Shown here: positions 47,515 to 56,802 of the stretch, piece by piece
Numbering within the stretch: the first letter of the stretch is position 1
Layout of the letters: each line of letters begins with the position of its first letter
NCBI GenBank assembly: GCA_947095535.1
Contig: OX352773.1
Span: forward strand, 268,204,515 to 268,268,514
DNA length: 64,000 nucleotides
Reading direction: 5' to 3'
From: Poecilobothrus nobilitatus
Lineage: Eukaryota > Arthropoda > Insecta > Diptera > Dolichopodidae
The notes under the pieces: generated by a model
Told to the model about the DNA's origin: nothing
The model's input: the letters and a program-made list of their open reading frames with translations, nothing else
The model's database searches: none
Program-made: the position numbers and the translations under genes

Positions 47515-49110
47515 TTTTTCCTTAACTAACTAACAATAATTATTTCTTTAATACAAAATTTAATTCAAACATTAATACAACATTCTAACAAAAATATTTA
47601 CCACAATTGGTAATCCTTTTTCGCAATAAACATATAAATAAGTGTTGTTGTTTAGTGTTGTCGTTTAAATAATAAATTTTTTCTTTTGATTTTTTGTTTT
47701 TATGAAAAAAAAAATATAAACATTGTAAATAAAAACCGGAACCATCTAGTAGAACTAATTTCTATTAATTTTTTTATAATTATTTATTTTCAGAACAGAA
47801 AAAAAAAACAAAAATACAGTTATAAAAATTAAAAAAATAAAATAAAAGTATAGATATTTTACTTTACTAATGGTTAGGACCGGGTTAAATGTTTCAGAAA
47901 ATATTTCTTAATATGAAACACGCTTTAAGTACCAACAGTGTAATTGTACTTTATTGAAGGGTTTTTCCATTTGTTATTTATTTTTGTTTTTTTCATTTTT
48001 TTTTTTTTTTTTATATTTTTTATGTCAAAGGATATGAAATAAAAAGACAATGGCTTTAAAATGTCCTTGAAATATAAATAGACAAAATTAAAAATAAAAA
48101 AAAAGGAAAACTTGCAGGATTATTTTAAGAAAATTGAATGGTTGTTTAAATTTTTTTTCATATAAATACAATGAATTTTACGCGTACAGCCTTTCATAAA
48201 AAAAAAAAACACACGCACACTCATATGTTAAAATAAAAATAAAATAACCAAAATAGGATCTGGTTTCTTTATTTTAATTATTCTTAAAGAGTTATGGTGT
48301 ATATATAATATAATGATTAAGTAATCTTGTAAATAAAAAATAATTTAAAAAAATATATTAAATAAAGTTAAATTTAGATATTTTAATTTTTTTTAAAATG
48401 ACGTTTAAAATGAAATAGAGATAGGACTTCTGTCAATTGAAGCGTGTTTTTTTTTTAAATATCAAATTATTTAATATCATATTCAGTAGCTATTAGTTAA
48501 TAAAATTTTAAAAGAAAATTTAGAATTTTCAATAGCAATAATAAAAATGTTTGTAGTCCTATTATTAATAGTAAGTTCCAAAAAAAGTTCGAAACAAACA
48601 CAAAGTTGAACAATTTAAGATCTATTAGTAATACTTTTATATTAGATAATGTAACCCAAAGTAATCAAGAAAATTTTGTTAGATATAGTAAAAACCATAA
48701 AAGGTTAAACAAATGTCTTAAATTATTTAATTTTTGCTATAAAGTTTTAAAGCCAAGAAATTTGAGCCATTATTTTAGAAAAGACTGAAAGCAATGATAT
48801 GCCTATAATTTTTATTATAAAAGAGTAAAAAAAATTTTTTTTAAAATTGAAAATTGCTAATTAATTCTCGTCTCTATTTAATGTAACAAGAGAAAAAAAA
48901 CTGTTTCAATATCAAGGATCTTCACATAAAAGTGTAAACAAGTGTTGCATCGGAGAATGGGCGGATCTTAGAAAATTTTTGACAGAAATTGTTTTTATTT
49001 CACGTAAAGTAGCGTTTTTCGATTTTATTTTCATTCGATGCACTTTTACATGAAGACCTCTATTATGTTCGCTTAATTGCAATACATCTGAAGTTTTTAC
49101 ACACATCTTT
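47515..49110. other. AT-rich unassigned DNA
   Basis: I see no supportable gene. A 60-codon frame at 48,606-48,788 has no recognisable domain. Confidence 0.5.
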
Positions 49111-49114
49111 GTGA

Positions 49115-49897
49115 TACCCATATGAGCATAGGTCAAAAATAAAATAAGTGATAATAATTTTGACATTACTTTTGTGACACCCTAAAGGAGGTGAGGATAT
49201 CTATGGAAATTATAAAATATCTATAAATATTATTGCTCAGGGTCAAATCAATTTAAGCAAGATTATGTCGATTTAGCATGCAAATACATCCATTTGTTTG
49301 AATGATAACTCATAAAATAATAAAGTTAACGTTCTGAAATTTTTTCTATTTTATCTATTGTTATAAATTGTTAGTTTCTTTATTGAAATTGAGCAAATTC
49401 AACCGACGACTTCGAGTAGCTGCCATGCAACTTCTTTTTCTATATCAAAATAAGACATCTGAAATTTTGCAAAAAATTATTAATTTTTACGGTAATAGCT
49501 TTTGTGAAATTTGGTTGGTATTAGGCCAGTGGTTCGTATAGCTGTCATATCTTGGAATTTAATTAAATTAAACATCTCAAAATTTATAAAAGATGGTAAC
49601 TTATCAAAATTACTTGATAACTTACAACATTACTTGAACACTTCAGTAGGCTTCGTAATGTTGCATTTCCAAGATAACTCCTTGTTTAAAATTTTTAATT
49701 AGTCTTATACTTATATGAAATTTTATAAACTTTATCTGCGAAGTATAAGACGAATCGAAAACTTTTTTACCGTATAACCACTTTTTATTTTTTTTTTTTT
49801 GAAAAGAAAAAATTAATGAATGATTTAATTCATAACTTATGTTCGTACGATTATTCTAGAGTTGACACAATCAACTATATACTCTTCCACGTTTTCG
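49115..49897 (+). mobile_element. DINE-1/Helentron-like element, diverged copy 3
   Basis: The left end has ATACCCATATGAGCATAGGT and then TTTTGACATTACTTTTGTGACACCCTAAAGGAG, matching the start of copies 1 and 2 (stated in two parts: TTTTGACATTAC and TTTTGTGACACCCTAAAGG). The centre keeps CGAGTAGCTGCCATGCAACT. The right end keeps GAGTTGACACAATCAACT and CTCTTCCACGTTTTC. It has no long tandem array and is the oldest of the three copies. Confidence 0.75.
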
Positions 49898-50555
49898 TTT
49901 TTAAAGAAAACAGTGCCACATAATTATTTTTAAATATGTCACATCCCTATTTGTAACATTTTTAATACATATACATATATTTTTTAATACAATTTTACAA
50001 AAAGAATTTTTATTTCAAATTATTAATTCTTTTATTCCTATACAAACCTTTATTTTGTTTTATTTTGTTTTTTTATAAAATTGACAAAAATTTTTATTTT
50101 AGATTCAACAGAAGCTGAATAAATCGTTTTTGAAATTTGTTTCTTATATTTTGCTCATTTTAATTAAAAAAATTCAATTAAAATTTACTAAAAAAAAAAT
50201 AAATAAAACAAGGATTTTTCAGAAAAATATCCGTGGTATAATTATAGTCTAATTAAATGAAAGTGCATCAGATCAGGGTAAAAGAAATAAAAAAATTGGT
50301 AGTTAAATTAATATAGAATTAAAAATAATTAAAACAAATAAGTTTGATTATAATTTAAAATTGGCAGATGTGAATGGAATTAATTTTTACAAAATTAATT
50401 TTGCAGAAAAAATCTATTAAAACTTATTGTACATTTTATACATAAATAATTCCAGGATATTTTCTTATTTTATAAACTACTGGTGTGTGTGTGTGTGTTC
50501 ATGAAAGAAAAATATTTAATTTTTCTTTAAATTTTGTTACATTGAACTCAAAACC
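49898..50555. other. AT-rich unassigned DNA
   Basis: I see nothing recognisable apart from a short (GT)n run at about 50,484-50,499. Confidence 0.5.
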
Positions 50556-51810
50556 GACCTTGTTTAGCAGGAAACACCGACATGGTTAATAAATTCCACA
50601 TACGAGATGTTCTTCCTGTTCTTTCTGATCTTTCTTTGATCATTTAACTATTTCCAAAATGGAAAGATTAGTATTTGCTCTAATTCTTGTCACTCTTCGA
50701 AAGTTTTCAATCTAGGAAGAAGAGATTTTATTTCAAAAGAACTCTCCTACATAGTATTTATAAAATTAAAATAATTTAATGCAATTGCCGATGCATCCTC
50801 CCAATTGTGAGAATTGTACTACATCTTGGGTCGGATATAAGCTTTAAAGATAATAAGAAGCTCCCGAGAGGAAAATATGATTTGCATTGACTTAAGCAGA
50901 CTAAACTTTTTGCGGCAGCTTTTGTAACATTGAAAACGTGTTTATTACCATGAGTAATTTTTACTGGACTTTAATGCCCTGTCATGCCGTATGATATTTA
51001 GCCGAGGCAAATTTTTTGCCAGAAAATATACTTTTCTTCATTACTTGCACTTTTATAGAAAAATATCTTAAATGCGACTTTAGAAAAATAAATTTCATTT
51101 GGTTAATATTTTTAAATAATGGTTTTATAATCTACAATCTACATTATGTTGTAAATTCTTTAAAAATTTCAAATTTCTGTCAATTTAAAATAGTTAATAA
51201 AATTATTACTACACAAGAAAAAAATATTTAGTTTTCAGATAAAATTAAGCCAAGACTTTTCAGACAGACTCTACTTACGAAATGATTACTCCATTTAACT
51301 TCAGTTCCCTTCAGGGCACGTACATTTTCCAGTAATGGTCTATTGAAAAAAAAGAAAACAATTACATATTTGAGATTTTCTACGATTTAAAACTAACCAG
51401 TTTTCTCAAGCCCAACGGGAAATCTGCTTAATATCTTAATTTATTAAACTAACACCAAAACTAATATTATCGACTTTAAATGAAGATAGCAATTGAATAT
51501 CATCCGCAAACATGTAAACTAAGGAGTGATATTTACTCATTCAGAAAGGCTATTAATGTAAATTGTGAAAAGAAGTGGACCAAGTACGGATCCTTGAGGA
51601 GCACCATATCATGCATTATTTTTGCCAAATCAGAAGACGAATCATCATTCACAACACACTGAGTCGGGAGACCTATCATTAATATATAAAAAATAATAAG
51701 TTACGTGTCGAGTTTGAAAAATAAATATTTATTTTTAATTTATAATATAAGGTAGATAGACTGATACTATCAAAGACCTTACTGAAATCCAGTAAAAGTA
51801 AATTAAAAAT
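50556..51810 (-). pseudogene. Non-LTR retrotransposon RT fragment
   Basis: The minus strand carries, in order, LLLDFSKVFDSI (motif A, about 51,753-51,808), YINDRSPDSV, WYGAPQGSVLGPLLFTIYIN (about 51,580-51,640), YMFADDIQLLSSF in another frame (catalytic FADD), LEWSNHFVSR, then AYIRPKM-YNSHNWEDASAI and finally ERTGRTSRMWNLL. This is the palm-to-thumb order of jockey/CR1-type RT. Stops, frameshifts and an AT-rich insertion (about 51,010-51,235) show that it is inactive. Confidence 0.85.
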
Positions 51811-51897
51811 TGTAATTTTACTTATGGTTATATGGTTTATTACAAATCATTTCTTAAACTATACTAAACAATACAATAATTTTTGAAAATCAGCCCT

Positions 51898-51922
51898 AAT
51901 CAAATTGTAACTTGTATGCACA

Positions 51923-51955
<33 letters not shown>

Positions 51956-52157
51956 TGTATGTATGTATGTATGTATGTGTGTATGTATGTATGTATGTAT
52001 GTATGAATGTATGTATGTATGTATGTATACATATTGGAAAAAGAGAGAAAATATCAATTATAAATATCAAATTGTAACTTGTATGCACCATATATGTATG
52101 TATGTATGTATGTATGTATACATATTGGAAAAAGAGAGAAAATATCAATTATAAATA
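51898..52157 (+). repeat. (ATGT)n microsatellite with duplicated flank
   Basis: (TATG)n runs fill 51,926-52,027 and 52,094-52,119. Both are preceded by ATCAAATTGTAACTTGTATG and followed by ACATATTGGAAAAAGAGAGA. The whole block was therefore duplicated in tandem and the repeat number then diverged. Open frames here (YVCM repeats and their complement) are microsatellite translations. Confidence 0.95.
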
Positions 52158-52159
52158 TC

Positions 52160-52830
52160 CATTATAATAAAAAATATAACTGTGATGTCTCAAAGACCAA
52201 ACATTTTTGCTAACAAATAAATTTTTATGAGTCAAACAAATTCATTAACTGGTGTTTGAAAAAAAAAAAAAAAACTTTTATCTTTGATTTATTTTTATTA
52301 TTTTATTTAATTTTTTGGGTAGCCTGGTATTAAATACCAACCAGTAAGTTTTGTTGGATACATTTACCTGTTAGATAATGAGTAAATACATAAATATATT
52401 ATCAGAGATAATAAAAACTCTGACAATATTTTTATGATTATATTATATCAGATTATATGTATATTATCAAATATTTTATTAATTTACTCAATATTTTATT
52501 ATAATATTAATTTTACTCAATTTGCCAAATTTACTCAATATATTTACTCATTTGAACAAAATATTAAGTGTATAACCAGTATAACAGATTATACACAAAA
52601 ACTTCTTTCTTTGGTTCTTGTTCGTAATAAAATCTTTTAGTGAATGTCACAACCAAACAAAATGGTATAATTTTTTATCTGGGTTTTTATTTCAAATTTT
52701 GTTTCATTAATTTTTGGAACTTAGAACAAGTCAAATTCAAATTAATTAAAAAACAAAAAAGTTTTTGTAGGTTATTACTGTTACCATGTTAAATTTAATA
52801 ATAAAATTTTATTTTTATAAATTTAAGTTA
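52160..52830. other. AT-rich unassigned DNA
   Basis: I see nothing recognisable left of the Harbinger element. Confidence 0.5.
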
Positions 52831-52833
52831 ATT

Positions 52834-52946
52834 TCACAAACTCCGAAATCGAGTTGATTATCATGTACAAAATCAAGTAAAATAGTATGTTCACAAACTC
52901 CGAAATCAAGTTGATTATCATGTACAAAATCAAGTAAAATGTCAAG
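52834..52946 (+). repeat. Tandem duplication of the Harbinger left end
   Basis: TTCACAAACTCCGAAATC with AGTTGATTATCATGTACAAA occurs at 52,833 and again at about 52,890, a period of about 57 bp. The outer copy has lost the first TIR bases. Confidence 0.85.
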
Positions 52947-53194
52947 TGTTCACATACCGTTTTTGAAAATCAAGAACGTAATTTGACATATTTTTGTTAT
53001 ATTATTGTTTCAAGTAAATAAAAAGTTAAAAGTTATTGTTAAAAAAAAGTTAGGTTATTGTTAAAAAAGTTATTGTTAAAAGTAAATAAATAAAATAATA
53101 TTTTAAAAAATTTAAAATAGATTTGGTTTTGTTAATTAAATTGTGTATTAATTTACAATGCATTTTTTTCTAAGTATTTTTGAAAGGTAAAAAT

Positions 53195-54661
53195 ATGGAT
53201 AATTTAAAAAAAATGATACTTGTAGAATTAAGTAGTAAAAATGAAACGGAATTAGTTCGTTTAAGAAAAAAACGCAAAATGCTTCTAAAAAAACGCCAGA
53301 TGTTAAATATTATAATAGCAAAGCATAAATTGCTGATACAAAACACTATTTTAAAACTTAATTCGAAAGAGAAGACCATTTGGAAAAAGGCAAATATTTC
53401 TTTTGATTTTATTTTAAATAAAATGAATATTTTAATTTTAGATTAGAACAAGTTCTTTTTTTGAAAATGACCTTTTTACTAATGGAAATTTCTTTTTTAA
53501 AAATAATCTCAGAGTAGATTTAGAAAGTTTTAATGTACTGTGTTCTATGCTTCATTCCATGGACAAAACAGAAAGGTATGGGAACCAAAAGATCCCTTTG
53601 AGAAAAAGAATAGCAATTGGATTGTACGCACTTGGTTCTTCTGGGGAGTACAGATCAATTGGTAATCTTTTTGGAGTTGGAAAATCAACCGTCTACGAAA
53701 TTTTGAATGAATTTTGCAAAGCAGTGTGGGAAATTCTTAAGCCACAATATCTTAACTTCATTCCGCTATCGGAAGAAGTAATGAAACAAAAAATTAATGA
53801 TTTTAAAAAAATGGGCCTTCCACAGTGCATTGCAGCAGTAGGCAAGTATACAAATATGATTTAAATTATGTTAAATTCATCATTTAAATATTTACATTTT
53901 TAGATGGTTGTCATATTGAAGTACGTCCACATAAGGAATTTGCTACTGATTACTATAATTATAAAGGATTTTACTCGATTATTTTATTTGCTGCTGTAGA
54001 TTCTTCATACAAATTTTTATACATTAATGTTGGTTGCCCAGGTCGGTGTAACGACTCCACAATATATGAAAATTCGTCGTTGAAGAAATACATGCAAACA
54101 AATGAAATAATCAAAAAAAACAAAATAAATATAAAATCAGTAAGCATTAAACCGTTCCTTATTGGTCACTCAGCATTCAAACTAAGCCCGCAAATAATGA
54201 TACCATTTTCATTTAATATTGATGCTTCACCTGCTGAAAAAAAATTTAATTATAGGTTATCCAAATGCAGAAGAGTAGTTGAAAATGCATTTGGACATCT
54301 GAAAGCTAGATTTCATCGAATCGGTAAAGGGGTTGATAATGTAATTGAAAATGCTCCAGCTGTTGTAAAAGCAGCATGTGTTCTTCACAATTTTTTGATC
54401 GGTAGAAAGGACGAACCGCTGCAATGTTGGCTTCAAAATACAAGTGCAAATACACAAAATGCAAGAGATCAGCAATTTGTATTAACTACAAGTCGGGGTG
54501 AAATGATCAGGAACGCAATTAGTATGGAAATAAGTAAGTTTAATTTTTAAAATATATTGCATTTTTATCTAATATTGCATTTTTTTTTAGATGATGAAGT
54601 TGATGGTGATGGTGGTCTTGCCAGTGATAGTGGTATAGTTGGTTGTGATTATGTTGGCTGA
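53195..54661 (+). CDS. Harbinger (HARBI1-like) transposase, four exons
   Basis: Spliced exons 53,195-53,389, 53,442-53,841, 53,904-54,533 and 54,591-54,661 give an uninterrupted 431-aa protein, a normal length for this family. Residues 1-65 are basic and coiled-coil-like. EYRSIGNLFGVGKSTVYEIL is the helix-turn-helix region. The DDE nuclease carries D199 in AVDGCHIEV (codon split by intron 2), D249 in GRCNDSTIYENS and E325 in CRRVVENAFGHLKARF. A GHSAF stretch stands where relatives usually have GDS. The enzyme would cut and paste the element, with DNA in the nucleus as substrate. Introns are 52, 62 and 57 nt; the first two begin with GC rather than GT (G/GCAAAT, G/GCAAGT), the third with GTAAGT. 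The start was chosen as the first ATG of the frame. No stop or frameshift is visible, so it may be young. Confidence 0.85.
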
Positions 54662-54761
54662 AATAATGTATCGTCAAAAACTAAAAAAATAAAAAAGGAC
54701 ATTTCTATATAAAAAGAATAATAAAAAAAAAAGAAAAATATATAAATCTTTTTTTGTTATT

Positions 54762-55170
54762 TTACCTAACTTTCCTCCATAGTATCTTCAAAACTAATTG
54801 AAGAGAATTTATAAAAATATCCTTCATGGAATCATAAAAGAGCCACTCTGAAGGTGAGTCACCACCTGAGACTAACAATTTTTTTTTCATTTCTAAAAAA
54901 ATACATCAATTATACATACATACATAATAAAGAAATATTTCAAATTTTACCTATATTTCCACTTCAAGTTGTAGATTTTATTTTTTATTTCCTCAGCATC
55001 AACTACAAGTTGCAACTCCACAGTCTTCCAAACATTTTTTTCATTTCGGCAATTACATATGAGTTTTTTCTACTTTTCAAATCTTCTTTCTTCTCCGTCC
55101 TAATTTCAATTAACAATTTAATGCAATTCTCATTCCAACTAAATTTTTTTTTATCTTCTTTTTTTCTTTT
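54762..55170 (-). pseudogene. Harbinger accessory Myb/SANT-like gene, frameshifted
   Basis: The minus strand reads KKKFSWNENCIKLLIEIRTE, then KKEDLKSRKNSYVIAEMKKN, then VWKTVELQLVVDAEEIKNKI and YNLKWKYR, a Myb/SANT-like (trihelix type) DNA-binding domain. A GT-AG intron of 58 nt (54,893-54,950) follows, then LLVSGGDSPSEWLFYDSMKD. Reading through needs two one-base shifts, each in a homopolymer: T7 at 55,035-55,041 and T9 at 54,879-54,887 (plus-strand coordinates). No Met was found upstream, so the start is unknown. The family protein assists transposase nuclear import and DNA binding. The shifts may be real decay or sequencing error in homopolymers. Confidence 0.7.
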
Positions 55171-55474
55171 TTATTTTTCCGTCCACACAATAGAAAATAT
55201 TTCCTTTTTGTTTTGATTTTTGACAACAAATTCAAAAAAGCAAGGGTAATGAAAAATTTTTTTAAATAATTTAAAACTGAAAAAAAAATCGAAAATTCAT
55301 GAACGTACGTGATTTTGAGGTGATTTTCAGAAAATCAAGTAACGAGCTGATTTTCTTTGACAGATAAATTTTTGAAAAATGTATGGGAAATCAAGAAAAA
55401 AAAAGAACGAAATCAATTAAATTTTCGAAATCATCTCAATTTCTCAAAATCAAGTGTTTGTGAACGTACTATTA

Positions 55475-55715
55475 ATTTTAATTTTTAGTATGTTTATTAG
55501 TATAAAAGAATAAATAAATATGTAATTTAAAAAACACTTACACATTTTATTTTGAGTGAAAAAATTTGTTTTATTTTAATACAAATTAATTTGTATTGAA
55601 TTTATGTTTAGGTAATGCAGTAATGCTTCAAAAAATGTAATTTTAAAAAGCTAATTATAATTAAGTTCATGAATGACAGATGCGACGCATTAATAGAAAA
55701 CGCTCAAATACTAAT
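55475..55715. other. Short spacer between transposons
   Basis: I see nothing recognisable between the Harbinger and hAT-like elements. Confidence 0.5.
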
Positions 55716-56300
55716 ACTTAGCTTAAAGTGACCAGACGTCCCGGATTATGAAGGACGTTCTCGGATTTAAATCGTATGTCCTGCATTGAAAATTGTCCCG
55801 GAAAGTGTCCCGTATTGTATATCTTACCGTATTATTGCTCTCTATTTGTAAACTAACTTTTCCAATTAAATAACACTGATATGGTTTAACTGGCAACAAT
55901 TATTTAAATTCAAAAATTCAACTACATATTTCAATTCAATTATGTCTTTTTAGCGAATTCACATTGCTATTTAAAAAAATCTATTTCTATAATTGCTATT
56001 TCAGTTTAAAAAGTTGAAGTGTACTAAACAAAAGGGAAAAGTTTAAATTTATGCAAATTATTATTAGTTTATTTTTATAAAGTTTATTTCTTGTAAGAAT
56101 AATTTTATTTTTTTCTTAATTTTTTTTTTATTTTTGATATTAATTAAATTAATAAAATTAAAAATCTATGGTATTTTAATTCGGAACAATTAAATAAACT
56201 AAGAAAATTATGTCCTGAGGAATGCGTTAAGCTTTTCTTTATATTTATTTGAACTTGTTCCGGATTTCAACATAAAATACATGGTCACTTTAACTTAGCT
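55716..56300. mobile_element. hAT-like non-autonomous element with perfect 8-bp TSD
   Basis: The 8-bp direct repeat ACTTAGCT (55,716-55,723 and 56,293-56,300) flanks a 569-bp element (55,724-56,292). Its ends are inverted: TAAAGTGACCAGACGTCCCG at the left, TGGTCACTTTA at the right (11-bp TIR TAAAGTGACCA). Eight-base target duplications are the rule for hAT elements, and the GTGACCAGACGTCCCGG end resembles hAT termini known from other animals (from memory). It has no coding capacity, so it would need a transposase supplied by another element. Confidence 0.85.
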
Positions 56301-56802
56301 AATTTAGGAAGCTAAAACATTTTTTTATTTATACAGAAAATTAAAAGGTTTTAAAAAAGCGGATAACAGATACTTCGTTACATACTTTACATATACAAAA
56401 TTCATAATTATTTTTAATGATTTATTAAAGAAATTTATTTTGATTTAAAAAATTTAAAAAAAATAAATAAAGAAATCGTTTTATAGCAATATATACATTT
56501 GTTTTTTATTTTTATAGCAAGGATTTTTTTTTTTTTTATAACAATAACACTTAATAATAAAAATTTAATATCTCACCTTGTTAGCAGTTTTAAATTTAAA
56601 ACATATGTTTTACTTTTTTTTTTTTTGATTATGTTAAAAAATGAACAAAAATAATATATACATGTATAAAATCAACAAATATTGTTTCGACACAACAATT
56701 AGAACATATTAAAATTATAATAATAATTGTAAAAATTAAATTTTCAATACAATAGAAAATGTTTCAAATCTTAAATTATTAAATTCATTCATTCATTCCC
56801 TT
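56301..56802. other. AT-rich DNA downstream of the peroxidase gene
   Basis: This stretch probably includes the peroxidase 3' UTR on the right. No canonical AATAAA was found on the minus strand close to the stop codon. Otherwise nothing is recognisable. Confidence 0.5.

Larger units (their letters stand above)
52831..55474 (+). mobile_element. PIF/Harbinger DNA transposon, nearly complete
   Basis: Terminal inverted repeats are AATAGTATGTTCACAAACTC (52,881-52,900) at the left and the inverse of AATAGTACGTTCACAAACAC (to 55,473) at the right. They enclose a transposase on the plus strand and a Myb/SANT-like accessory gene on the minus strand, convergently arranged. This two-gene layout is known for PIF/Harbinger, where the accessory protein helps bring transposase to DNA. 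The left end is duplicated (see the repeat at 52,834-52,946). I could not fix the 3-bp target duplication: TTA occurs at the outermost edges (52,828-52,830 and 55,472-55,474) but does not abut equal TIR ends. Confidence 0.85.

Noticed and set aside
48912..49166. 84-codon minus-strand frame with a signal-peptide-like start
   Set aside because: Its N-terminal part is the reverse complement of the 5' end of a diverged DINE-like element (ATACCCATATGAGC to TGACATTAC). It has no recognisable domain, so it is a by-product of the repeat.
51883..52154. Overlapping frames of YVCM or THIH repeats on both strands
   Set aside because: These are translations of the (ATGT)n microsatellite.
54854..55216. 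120-codon plus-strand F/L/S-rich frame
   Set aside because: It is antisense to the Harbinger Myb/SANT-like gene, whose minus-strand reading has a recognisable domain and splice sites.
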